Source: Gnetum montanum (taxonomy: Eukaryota > Streptophyta > Gnetopsida > Gnetales > Gnetaceae). From it: DNA of 64,000 nt. A program made the position numbers and the translations under genes. Location: the NCBI GenBank assembly GCA_015680685.1, contig MNCI01010070.1, positions 68,835-132,834 on the forward strand. Direction: 5' to 3'. The notes beneath the pieces were generated by a model that saw nothing but the letters and a program-made list of their open reading frames with translations, was not told the origin of the DNA and did no database searches. Positions 1-10,900 of the stretch are shown in pieces; position 1 is the first letter of the stretch, and each line of letters starts with the position of its first letter.

Positions 1-2
1 CT

Positions 3-2842
3 ACAGCGGTCATCCCTTCTAATGAAGTTGCCATTGTATCAGGGCATAATGAGGCCACCCTATTTATGAAATATGCAGAGGTAGAGCAGTCACAACAATG
101 GTTGCAGATGAAAGCTCTTGAGTTGATCATTAGCCACCTTACCCGGGCAGGTTTGATGGACATGTTCACTGCTTTTACTTCCAATGTTCTGGTGACTGAG
201 ATGATCACCATTGTCGATTCTTTCAGTGATGATGCTTCCCATTCTTTCAATGTTTGAGGAGTCAAGGTATCTTTCCATCTGACCATTGAGTTCCTTTCTG
301 ATCTTTTTGGCATGCCAATGGATGGTGCCAGGGTGGCCATAGATAAAACAACTAAAGAAGGCCAGGTCATAAAAGAGCTTGAAGAGTGGTTAGGCATGTC
401 TCGGGGTCCTAAAGGTTTTGCTATGTAAGATGATACCCAATTAATGGAGATGCTTCCTGTATCCTCTCTTCTAGGCACGGGCATTTCCTAAATCTCTCTC
501 TCAAGGAAGGAACCTTGGGATCGAGTTTGCACATGTTGTACGTGTAGTATTAGAGATGGGAATGCATTACAACTAGGCATAGTTTCTTAGATCTAGCTTT
601 CGTGAAGAGATTGTCAGATTACGGTCAAACATCCATGTCAAATCCCACTTCACATTTGCTTTCTTCATGGGGTACCTACATAGGTTTGTTGAGTTCTTAG
701 TAGTTTATGGTGATAACCGTTATATACTAAGGGATAGTTCACAGTTGGCCCACCCCTAGATTTTTCATTTGTTTAGCACCATTAGATCTCAGGACCCACC
801 CAAAGGCATTGACGAATCAGTGTCTATCACTACTGGGGGTGCAACTTTTCGTTCCCATCATTCCCGTGATAGCTTGGGATTGGAACTACCTATACTGCAC
901 ACATCTGTTAAAAGGGCTGAATGTCTAATCTGTGAGACTGTTGGGAGGTCAAAGGCGAAGGTGAAGAGGAATGAATGCCCAAGGGAGCCTGCTCCAGAGG
1001 TGAGACCACCAAGAGAGAAGAAGATCCACTTTGTACTACCAGTGGAGGGTAAGTATTTTATTTTATTGTTACATATTTACTTTTTTATTGTGTTTTGGAT
1101 TATATGTTATTAAACGTACATATATGCTATGTCATACTAATTCTAGGATTTTGGTATTATTCAGAGGAAAATCCTAAGAGGGAGAGAGAGGTCATGGCCC
1201 CAATGGTTAAACCAGAAGCAGTCATCACAGGGCCAGAGGAAGAAGGAAAACAAGGGGAAGAAGCAATCGAGGAACCTCCTACTCCTCAAGAGGAAGATGT
1301 AACAAGCATTATGGGGACAAAGCTTGTGGAGGCTTTGGATGCACTTAGGCATTTAAGTGATGAAAGAGGTGTCTCTGATGGTATCTTCGATGGATCTTTG
1401 CAACCTGGTTATCCACCCAAGCTGACCCGCAAAGGGCTTTTTGGTATGTTCCTTTTAGCTCAATCCATATTTTGGTACCCTTTTTACTTTTATGTGTTAT
1501 TTTTTTATTATCTTGATTTTTTCTAGCATCAGAGGTAGATGTTGAGATTTTTGAGACACATACATCCCAAGCAAGGGTGTCAGGATCATAGGTTCTGATT
1601 GAGGTGACCTCCCCTACTTGTCCCACATCGACTAACCAACTAAGGCCATGGCTTAAGATGTCTAGTAAAATGGACTTTGTCACAGGCATCGTTAATGATG
1701 TGGTCGCTCACCTACAATAGGCTCATCTAGATCTAGGTATATGTCTATTATGTATTTATGCTAAGTGTCTGGGTTTATTGTGTTTCTTTGCGTTCGTTGC
1801 TAATTATAGTTAATTCATATGTGTGATACTTACACCTGCAGGTGCCAAGCTCCAATGGGATCCTTTTGAGGCAACTCATATTGATGCCCTCCTTGAATTG
1901 CCAGGGAATATTGAGCAAGTCCCTAGGAAGGTTTATGATGCAGTTTCTGGTTGCGTCGTACAGAACACTAAGTCACTTTGGACTTGTAGGCGTTCAATTG
2001 AATATCTATGGGATGAGGTACACTGATTGAAAGAAGCACTAGCAAAGGAGAGAGAGGAGAAGAGGGATCTCCAATTCCGTTATGATTTTGTTGCTGCACG
2101 GTTGTCTAGTGATAGCACCTGGTGCACATCTGAAATCACCTATGCATGTTACTGGATGGTTTTAAATAGCAAAGTGTAGGCGATGCGGGATTTAGTAGAA
2201 CAAAGGGAACAAATGGATTTGCTAAATAGGAAATGTCATGATTGAAAATCCTTTGCTGCTAAGGTACATAAGTGGGGTCAAGACCAAAAGGACCACGAGC
2301 ATTAGTACAAGAAATGGTTAAAGGAGGAGTTAGTTGAACATCATCAGATGGAGATGTTCATTGATGGGCTTGGCTTGCATCCTACTTACGACAAGTTTTT
2401 CGAGTGCATCGAGGTGGAGGGATCTCTTGAGAGAACCATTACTATCACCTCCGGGGAGGCTTCAATAGGCATGTTCTCTCTTGAGTGCCCTACCTGGACT
2501 TCGGTGGACAAGGGTAAAACCTTAGCTAGTATTGATCTTGGCTTAGAGGAGGATTGGACAAATGTGCCTGAGGAAGAGATTCTACGGCATTTGGAGTCCA
2601 ACCTAAGGCCTTCCTTACTTGTGAGTGTTTTATTATTGCACTTATTTTTATATGGTTTTATTGTTTTCATTGTTAGTGTTACTGTTTCTCTTAGTTTTGC
2701 ATTCATGATTTGCTTTATTACTCTTACCTCTTTTTTTGCTTTTTCTTTGGCTTTGTTATAGGGACATGTTAATGATGGAGCTGGCCCTAGTGGAGTGAGA
2801 GCAAATGATGAAGAAGATCTTGGGGACCAGCACCCTTCATGA
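3..2842 (+). pseudogene. Multi-exon Transposase_32-like pseudogene, copy 1 (5' end outside window)
   Basis: A broken protein gene entering from the left edge. Five exons can be traced: 3-1048, 1147-1443, 1527-1736, 1842-2620 and 2762-2842. The GT-AG introns are 1049-1146, 1444-1526, 1737-1841 and 2621-2761. The first three introns are phase 1 and the last is phase 0, and the frame joins correctly across each junction, which strongly supports the model. Exon 1 has a TGA at 255, a frameshift near 480-520 and TAGs at 574 and 580. Exon 4 has a charged, probably coiled-coil stretch (2030-2350) with further stops. The protein ends at TGA 2840. The N-terminal block (VKVSF...LFGMP) recalls the Transposase_32 or plant-mobile-domain ORFs found in plant retroelements. 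That family call is from memory and tentative. It is homologous to the minus-strand gene at 8.8-10.5 kb. Confidence 0.6.
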
Positions 2843-3204
2843 GCTTACTGTTAATCGGGCTTTAGCTATTAAATCTTTTGGATTTTTGGATGTTTAATGG
2901 AAATGTATGATGGACAAATGTAATAATATGGATCTAATCATGGCATAATGTGTTGGAATTTTATTACCATATTCATGTATCATTTTTTATTTTATATGTT
3001 TTCTCTTTTTTTTTTGTTTTCTCAAGTATTATCATGAACATATGCGTGTAGTTAAATGTAAAATGAAGGAACAAAAAGTAAATCCAATATTTCTAAAAGA
3101 GGAAAGTAATGAGAAGGAATGAATTGAAATTGTAACTTGTAACTTGTAAATGAACATTTAACATAGCGTATTAAGAGTTTGTGGATTTGTACATGCCGAG
3201 TTCT
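2843..3204. other. Non-coding 3' flank of copy 1
   Basis: AT-rich sequence with T-runs (about 2980-3020) after the pseudogene stop. No coding signal seen. It may include the former 3' UTR. Confidence 0.4.
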
Positions 3205-3446
3205 AGTTTAAAGCCATTTCGAGCTGTGCACATCAGTTTAAAGTCATGATGGACTGTCACATTTGTGTTAAAGGAAGAGGGTTTACCATTTTTAGGCCAT
3301 AGTGGGCCGAAAACGAGAGCTTTAAAATGAACTGGCCATTTTTGACCGTGGCTAGTTTAACGTCATTGCAAAATTTCGCTGGCAGTTTAACTTCATACAG
3401 GATGGTTAGTAGTTTAACGTCATTTCAAACGCTTGGTAGTTCACCC
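3205..3446. repeat. ~30-bp degenerate tandem repeat with AGTTTAACGTCAT core
   Basis: Units beginning AGTTTAA or a close variant start at 3205, 3235, 3265, 3354, 3384, 3411 and 3438, so the period is 27-30 bp, with more decayed units between 3280 and 3350. On the minus strand the units contain TGACGTTAAACT. The array sits between two convergent coding remnants, copy 1 on plus and gag-protease on minus. Confidence 0.65.
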
Positions 3447-3692
3447 TAGTTATTGAGTTGCTTCTTAATATTTCGTAGTTTGACGTGAGGGGTAGGGAAT
3501 GTAGGTATGATCTTATACTCACCTTCCCCTTCACTAGTGATGTCAAAGGTTAGCTCCGACCAAGAGACGTCAGTGGGAATAGCTCCTATATTTGTGTTGT
3601 CTGGTGATTCCTTAGTTTTAGTAGGATCATGAGTTAACGTTGGGTTCATGTCTTGGAGTATACTCATGGTTCCTTGTTTAGGCTAAAAAAAC

Positions 3693-4997
3693 TCAATTTT
3701 TGAATTGATTCATTCTAGAGTATGAGGAAGTAAGTGATGTTGTCGTATCCCCATGTATGATGATCTCACTGCCCTCGTAAGGTAGATGGATCTCTTGATG
3801 GATTGGTGAGGATACGGCTCCAAGTTGAGCTAGCCAATGACATCCTAAAATCATATTAAACCTTGGCATTTCATCAACCGCTATGAATTCAACTGATGTG
3901 GGGAATTGGTCTCCTACTATGAAATCCAAGGTGACCATACCTTTCACTACGACACAGGAGCCATTGAAGGATTTTAAGAATGAAGTTGTTGTGGGTTGTA
4001 TTTGTTGTATAAGCCCTAGTTTTTCGATGATAGGAAATGGTATTACGTTCGTTGCTACACTGTCATCAACATGCACCCTATGTATCTTGAAATGGTTGAC
4101 TTGTATGGTTATGAACATGGGGGTTGTAGTAACCTCTCTCGTTTTCTCATCCTGCTTGATGTCATTAGTGCAAAACTCTAGGGATGTGGTCCTTGACTCT
4201 TGAGGTTTTGGGGATAGTACCACATAAATAGATGACTCGTCTACGGGAAGGTCCTCACTAACAGGGATCAAAGTCAACATACGCACGAGTGCCTCCCAAT
4301 GTATAGTTGAAGTCATTACTAGATCATTCAGGATTAAGGAAGTATTCTTTTGTTTCAAAGCCTATGTGACTTGAGTCAATGCACTTGCTAGATATTTAGC
4401 ATTTGGGGTACCCTTATCTATGGAGACTTGGTCCATTTGACCTAGCATTCATATCTCTCATGGAGGGATTTTTGCGTTGGCAAGTAAGGATGTTGAGTTT
4501 GGGACCTTAGGAGTACCAATATTCTTGTCTTGGTGACTTGTGCTAGACTCACCGGTGGATGGACTCATAGGAACAACATTTAACGGTATGGGCTTTGGTG
4601 GTCCTACTTCGTGCTCATGACATTCCTTCTCTAGGCACTCTCATGTTAGCTTGTCGGTAAGATGCTCTTACAGGGGTAACAGGGGAATGGTAGGGGGTTG
4701 CACATCAAGGTGTTTCAGCACCCAAATTATGAAGGGAGTGGACCAGGTTTCCAATGATGTGGTTGCTACTACGACAGAAGGGGGTACGTGGATGATGAAC
4801 CATTTTTGTGGCGTGGGGAACGTGCATATGACGAAAGGAGTTTGAAGAAGTGTTGAGGTAGCTATATTTTCGGAGGGCCCATGGATTACAAAATGTTTTC
4901 TTGAGACATCCTATCCATTCTCCACATGGTTGGTGTTAATCACATACGATGCATCATTAGTGTTGAGGGGGTCCTTGTAGACCCCCATGGCTTGGTT
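3693..4997 (-). pseudogene. Ty3/gypsy aspartic protease remnant with gag-pro linker (element 1)
   Basis: This continues the gag frame (same phase from about 5300 down to 3693), so gag and protease formed one polyprotein. The retropepsin domain lies at about 3720-4130. The active-site region reads VDDSVATNVI where plant Ty3 elements usually have an Asp-Ser/Thr/Asp-Gly motif, so the catalytic glycine is gone. The C-terminal family signature is visible as ILGCHWLAQLGAV followed by a histidine-rich turn. Stops interrupt the linker at about 4970, 4670 and 4440. A 73-codon stretch in another frame (3446-3667) may be the tail of the same polyprotein. No reverse transcriptase follows it in this direction, which is abnormal for an autonomous element. 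Confidence 0.7.
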
Positions 4998-7210
4998 CTA
5001 GGGTCTTACTAGGTTTGCCTTGTCAAATACTATTTCACCCCTATTGAACATGTGTTGTATGTCTTGTTTCAAGGTGAAGAAGTAGTCAGTTCCATTCCCA
5101 CACCATTGGTGATATTCGCAAAACCTATCCAACCTAAAGCCTCTTGGGATGGGGGGCTCATTGGTTGTTGCTAAAGCTGGGTTCTTGGCCAACTCATAGA
5201 ATCGATCATGTTTTTGAGATGCTGTAGGAGACATTTGTTTATGTTTGATTAACCTAGCCTTTAGAAGTTGATCTAACAATTGTGAAAGCTTCATAGGCAA
5301 GGATGTATACTAGGTGGGGTCCTTTTGTTCGAATGTACTAGTGTGACCCATGTAGGTGTTTTTATTTTAGGAAGATTCTGGTGTAGGCATAGGTGCGGTT
5401 CTTTCATGGCTAGTTGGAGCAGTAGGTTGTTTTCCTTTCTGTCTTGGATTGTTAGGTTGGGCTGTCTTTGCTATCGCCACTACCGTTGTATTGGATATAT
5501 CCTTGTCTTTCCTCGTATGTTAGCTCTTAAAGGTTGAGTAAGCTAGGTCGTTACTTTTTCATGCTGCCTCCTCTATGTTCGTAATTTGTACAAATGCTTG
5601 ACTTAAAGTATGGGAACTCAAATAATAAAGTTTTGATTTAATAAAATCATTCACGACCACTTTAAGGGTGGTGAGCAGATATGTTTTAGGGATGGGCTCA
5701 TGAAGTTTTCTGAGGGCTGCACTCCACCTTTGGATAAATTTTTGCACCGGTTCTAACAATGCCTATTTGATCTGAATCAAGCTATCTAGTGTGGCATCAA
5801 GCTTTAGATTATATTTAAAACAGGTGAAAAATTGATGTAACAAATCCTCTAGAGAGGATATGGAGTTATGAGGTAGAGCTCAGTACCAGTCTAAAGCTTT
5901 TCCCATTAGGGACATAGCAAATACACAAAGAATCACATGAGGCCAGGCTTCAAGCAATAGACACTCTAGGCGAAATGTTATCAGGTGGGCTTTTGGATCT
6001 CCCTCTTCATTGTACTTGGTTAGTTGAGGCAATGAGATTTCCTTCAGCAAGGTTAATGGTGGGACTGAAGGTTGGATTGGGTCATCTTGATAGAAGTCTA
6101 GCACCTTGAGTTCCTCAGTGTTTGTAATTTTAAGGTGCTTTAACTCCTCAGTTAACGAGTGCATCATTTTTTTATGTCTGCCCATTCTTGGGTGGTAGGC
6201 AAACTAGCAAGTTGATTGGATTGTGATTGATAGTAGTTCGATTATTGTATGGTTTGTGAAAAGGGAGACTGTTGGATTGTCGATTGTTGTAGTGGACCAA
6301 CATTCAGAGATGGGACTGTAGGGTGTTGTATGCTATAGTGAGTTGGTGGGTGTTGCTGAATAGCTAGTGGAACCATCTACCTAGCCACAGGTTATGAGGT
6401 GACACCCTAAACATGTTGAGATGAAGTAATTAATGGTGCTCCATGGGTTTGCACTTGTGGTATGTAATGGGTGGACGTGGAAGCTGGTATGATAGATGAC
6501 ATCCCAATTACTTGAGGTCGGAATATTGATCCTACATTAGCTTGAGGAGGAGGTTGTCAAGACTATACTTTTGGAGGTATGGTGGAGGTGGACGTATCAA
6601 ATTGAATGTTGGGCATGGGAAAAATGGGAATGGAAGCGGGCCTTTCTTGTCAGGAAACTAGTACTCAAGTGTTTGTAGATGAAGAAGGAAGCATAGTTTC
6701 TTCCAAGAAAGGTTGGAATAGTGGGTTTGTATGGGCATGAGGACTGACAGTATGATATGAATCCCCATGCTCATATTGGGCTGTAAAGTCATCTTCCTCA
6801 TCTCCACTCTAGGGCTCTATTGGAGGTGGCTATAAGGCTTGACTCCTCGCTATAAGAAGCTGAGATATAAGTCGATGATGGTGTTTAGAGAGGGGGATTA
6901 TATCAAATGCTAAGGGAATGAACTCATGACCTCCTTTGTAAATGAGTTCATAGTTTCGTTTTTCTTCTCTCTCTACATGATTGATAGGTAGGTTAGCCTG
7001 AATTTTCACACAAATGAAGTTATATTGTTTTGGTGTGAGAGTTGCATAAGTAGGGTCTTTGCCCTATAACCTAAGTGATTGGCGCATAGGGCCTTGAGAG
7101 TTTATCTATTTGATAATAGTTATGGGTTCCATAGTAGTCACAGGGTTCAAAGTTTCAACCCCAAAGTCAGAGATTGGCAGTGTCACTGGGTTGATCTGGG
7201 AAGATTCCAT
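4998..7210 (-). pseudogene. Ty3/gypsy (Tat-like) gag remnant (element 1)
   Basis: A capsid polyprotein of an LTR retrotransposon. The likely start is the ATG at 7210 (MESSQINPVTLP). The N-terminal region passes a conserved-looking segment (NFICVKIQANLP, about 7020-6970) and a proline/glutamine-rich stretch (6800-6200). The capsid core is at 6185-5560 with LPQLTKYNEEGDPKAHL, a typical plant gag 'Y-GxxDPxxHL' motif, and FIQRWSAALRKL. A zinc-knuckle-like segment (CEYHQWCGN, about 5115) keeps the first Cys and His, but the later His and Cys positions are changed, so metal binding is doubtful. Several stops and frame changes make it non-functional. Confidence 0.7.
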
Positions 7211-7270
7211 AGCAAGCTTGAATAAACTAGGTTGGACAAGCTGAGCATGCATAAGCTAGGTGGTCAAGAA

Positions 7271-7402
7271 AGCATGATTAACTGATAGCATGAGAAATTG
7301 ATAGCGTGAGCAATTGACAGCGTGAGCAAGCTGACAACGTGAGCAAGCTAACAACATGAGAAACTAACAGCGTGAGCAAGCTAACAATGTAATTGACTAG
7401 TT
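7271..7402. repeat. 16/17-bp tandem array, consensus AGCGTGAGCAAGCTAAC
   Basis: Unit starts are at 7271, 7287, 7303, 7319, 7336, 7353, 7369 and a decayed one at 7386, giving seven to eight copies spaced 16-17 bp. The array ends about 60 bp upstream of the inferred gag start at 7210, so it lies in the leader of element 1. Related CGTGAG and CTCACG words recur at 8340-8400 and 8656-8712. Confidence 0.8.
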
Positions 7403-7552
7403 GCAAGTGATGAGAGAAACTCACTGTGATCGATTGATGATGGTGGAAAGGTTACTTGGCAAGTTGTCTATGAAGCATCTCATTTTACCAGCATTTGTAC
7501 GCTATTTGGGTTCTGATGGTGGAGTTGCAGAGTTTAAAGTGCTCGTTGCAAC

Positions 7553-7638
7553 ATAAGAGTTTTGTAGATTCGCAGTCTTAATTAATGTAAGAGTTTTGCA
7601 GGTTTATGGTCTTGATTAATGTAAGAGTTTCGTAGGTG
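7553..7638. repeat. 34-bp tandem repeat, 2.5 copies
   Basis: Copies starting ATAAGAGTTTTG or GTAAGAGTTT(T/C)G begin at 7553, 7587 and 7621, exactly 34 bp apart. Each full copy ends TCTTAATTAAT or TCTTGATTAAT. It is in the leader or LTR region of element 1. Confidence 0.7.
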
Positions 7639-7639
7639 G

Positions 7640-8194
7640 CCATCCTTCTAGTGCTAATTTACTGTACTGACCGAAATCATCGGTGTAATGTTGGAAGGGA
7701 AAAACAAACACCAAGGGATCACCAGATGGGTACAGCTGACCCTGCCTTCGTGTGAGGGCAAGCTGGAAAAGAAAACGAAGGTAGAATGCCTTGGATGGTC
7801 TGCACACAAATCAACCAAGGACATCCCTGAATGTAAGCTATGGCTTGCGCTAGGGTTATCGTAACTGATGTTCAAAATGTAACAGTGACACACAAAACAC
7901 AAATAGATCATATATAGAATAGTATTGCAAACAAGACATAAATTGAATTTAAAATAGAGTAAACAATGTAATGGAAGGAAAAATGAATTGTATTGTATTT
8001 CTTAGAAAGGGTGTGCACCGGTCAAAGCATAGTTGAGCGTGTGGATGGCAAGTCAAGCGCCAAGCCCCAAGATGATGTATTTCAAAAGTGCTTGGATGCT
8101 AGGAGTCACGTATGTCTAAGCATCCAAAGTTGCTAGTTAGTACTTCCTAACCCATCAACCTTCAAAATTGCCAACCCTATTTATGTGAATTGAC
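7640..8194. other. Leader/LTR-like region of element 1, no gene seen
   Basis: No convincing coding sequence. By position this should hold the R-U5 part of a 5' LTR and the primer-binding site of the minus-strand element, but I could not identify either boundary. Confidence 0.3.
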
Positions 8195-8712
8195 AGGGTA
8201 TTTATAAGGTTTGGCTAGGCTCAGGTGTGGAATTCATATATGGAATCAATGGTTGAGAGATGAGAGGAAAATAGATCATGTGACACGTGTCCAATGAACA
8301 ATTTTGTATGAGTTGGATGTGCGTGGGTAGGCTATGTTCTTGACCATATGCATTGTATCTTACAACGTGTGTTGGCTTACGCAAGCTAGCTTACGCTCAT
8401 GGAAGCACATACAATTTTGAGCATAAGAGCTTGGAAAGGTTGAAAATCATGAAAATTTACAATGAAAATGATAATGTACAACAAGAGAGATTAACTCCGG
8501 CTCACTTGAAACTCCTCGGTCTCTGAATTAACTATTGTAGGATGTTGATTTGAGTGGTTTTGTGGCTATTTGAGGCATCCCTCTTTCATTAAAGCTTCCA
8601 ACATGAGTTAATTTTGTCCTAGTGTGTCCTCATCGTGTGTTTGGCATGCTTTTGACCAGGCGTGACCAGTACTCACGCTGTCAGTGTGACCTCAGCGTGA
8701 GTAAGCTAAAAA
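8195..8712 (-). promoter_or_regulatory. Possible U3 promoter of element 1: TATA box and inverted CGTGAG words
   Basis: On the minus strand a TATA-like box (CTTATAAATACC) lies at about 8209-8198. Upstream of it are repeated CTTACGC / GCGTAAGC words (8355-8400) and a perfect 9-bp inverted repeat, ACTCACGCT at 8671-8679 and AGCGTGAGT at 8694-8702. Position upstream of gag and the shared words with the 7271 array suggest a U3 region. LTR ends were not found, so this is inference. Confidence 0.3.
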
Positions 8713-8785
8713 TGATATATTTCACATCAAAGTTTGATTTTCTAATTCTTAAGATGAAAATCAAAATTAAACAATAATGAAAGCA

Positions 8786-10500
8786 TTAAGGCACGGGCAT
8801 ACAAGGCTTCTTTGCTTCTTCTTCTGGAATGATGATGGGGGATGTACTTGGCATCACCTCATTGAAAAAAGAATCTAGATCATTTATGTCTACCTCAAGC
8901 TGCTGTAGGAGTGCCTCTTCTACACACCTTTGTTCTTCCTTTGTAGCAACTTGGGTTGCCAAGACCTGATGCTTGTCTACAACCATAGCACGTAGAAAAT
9001 TGATTAGCATGTGAGACCATAATATAACCATAACACTTCAAATAAAATAAAATAAAATAGCCAAAATGTAAATGAATCATACATGTGACTACTTGTTGCG
9101 ATGGCTTAAGCTTAAAAGTAAGCTTCTTCAAGGTGGGTTGATCTAATGTTGATAGTGCTTCCTCCATGGGCCTCTTGAGTTTGTTCCAGCTACCCCTTTG
9201 GCCTTTCTACATTGTCATTTTGCCTCTAGGATGCTTGTTGAAAATGTGAAAGGCTCCTTGTCATTCATGTTATTAGAGAACTCACACCACCTACCATCAA
9301 GATCCTTGATGATAATGGATAGTAAATCATCCATTCCCTTTGGTGGGGTTTGGGCCTACACCATTGGATAAATTTGTTTTATCCAAAGCATATAAAGTTG
9401 TCTTAGGTCTTGGGCAATCCATTTTCCATTCCTACACACCACTAGAAGCTTCGCAAACCTCTTTAAGTAACCTGTAAAAAATATGAAATACATGTGGATT
9501 ATGGTAGAGGTATCCTCAAGGATTCTGAGGATCTCATCCTTAAGCCCAACAACCAAAGCAGTTGCCCAATTGAACCTAGTATCATTTATTAGGACCTTTT
9601 TGAAGGTCCACCCCTATGTAATGTTGATCATCTTATTTTGTGATAATAGTTTGGAAAATGTGTGAGACTTGAATAAAGGATATGATTTCTTTGCATCAAG
9701 ATTCGTGAACCTGTCCATGGAAATTCTAGAATGGTTCATGCTAGTACCAAGCCACTCTAAAACTTCCTGATGATAGCCCGATTCCCTCACTATTTTGGTG
9801 GAAACCTTTGTCCTATCAACAAGGACACCAAACAAGTTGCAAAAGAGGCCCTCATCAATGTTCATGTTAATCTTCACACCTCAAATGGTGATGCTAAAAT
9901 AATCATCCTTTCTATTAAAAGAGTCAATGACATGAAGCATCTCCACAACAGGGATGGAAGGGATAGGTGTCATAAACAAATCAAGCAAGTCCACATGTTG
10001 GATGTTTTCTTGAATGTACCTAGATGCATGTCCCTTTAGCCACTCTTGTGTTGGTATCACCTCATCAAACTTTAGGATGGGGGTATCCTCATGACATCTT
10101 ACAAGTGGCAAGGTGACATCAGTAGAGGTGGAGGGTCTTGCAAGGCAACAACCAACATTTAGCATCAACATAAGCAAGTTTAATAGAACACTTAGAATTT
10201 TCATAACCATAAAACATTCAAAGCTATAGCCTTCATGCCACCTTTCTTCTTCTTCAATGTGGCTTGAGTAGAGGTATCAACTATCAAGGTTTGATCAAAG
10301 GAGCTCTTAGATCCCATCCACCAGTTGTGTATCAACCTCTCATCTACATACTTCTTGTAGATAAGGTTAAGTCTACTAGTCTATGCATCAAATTCCTCTA
10401 TTAATTGTTGATACATAATAGTTCTAATCTATGAATCCTTCGTGAATTCATCTAGGGTAGTTTGAGCTATTGCCAAGGTATGATCATTAATGATCAATCC
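8786..10500 (-). pseudogene. Transposase_32-like pseudogene, copy 2
   Basis: A minus-strand relative of the gene at 3-2842. Matching blocks in order: IPVVEMLHVIDSF against VLVTEMITIVDSF; GVKINMNIDEGLFCNLFG against GVKVSFHLTIEFLSDLFG; FFTGYLKRFAKLLVV against FFMGYLHRFVEFLVV; and PPKGMDD against PPKGIDE. Upstream exon material (LIHNWWMGSKSS) is readable at about 10370-10270. The last intron is 8977-9082 (donor GTATGA, acceptor GTAG, phase 1) and the final exon ends at TAA 8786. Stops include a TGA at 9881-9883 in exactly the position of the TGA at 255 in copy 1. It lacks the long charged exon 4 of copy 1. The function of the family is unknown; a retroelement-borne accessory ORF is the likeliest reading. 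Confidence 0.55.
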
Positions 10501-10900
10501 TTGATCATTAACTCAGTACCCACAAAAAGTTCATAAAACCAATAGAGTTAGGAAAGGTAGTTCAACCACTAAAGCCATAAACACACTATAACAACTATGC
10601 TTACCCTTGTAGATGATACACAACGTTGGATGGATTCTGGAGTAATGTGTGGGCTCTATGTACCACCATCATAGTATTGTTAACATTATACTAGATATAC
10701 TTTGGCATCGTCCAAATCTTTGTAAGGTAGCGTGGGATAATCACATTTGTGGTTCTACCTTCTATCTTAGGAGGTGGATTTTCAGTAACAAATCTAGCAA
10801 TTATGCTAGATGCCTGAGGCAACAGGGTCTCCACTATGGCCCTAGTCACATCCATGGACAAGTGTGACCATAGCATCATACTAAAATTTTTTAGGATGTA
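10501..10900 (-). other. Possible 5' exon remnant of copy 2
   Basis: A 62-codon open stretch (10691-10879, minus) is followed on the same strand by a GTAAGC donor-like site near 10605 and an acceptor-like AAG near 10505. Nothing in its sequence was recognised, so membership of copy 2 is only a possibility. Confidence 0.2.

Noticed and set aside
30-30. tRNA or rRNA genes anywhere in the window
   Set aside because: No cloverleaf with conserved TTCGA loop or rRNA core sequence was noticed by eye. A tRNAscan-SE or Infernal run would settle it.
255-257. Programmed stop readthrough or selenocysteine at the shared TGA
   Set aside because: Both copies carry other stops and shifts, so deamination of an old codon is simpler.
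3883-4203. 106-codon plus-strand ORF
   Set aside because: Antisense shadow of the element 1 protease.
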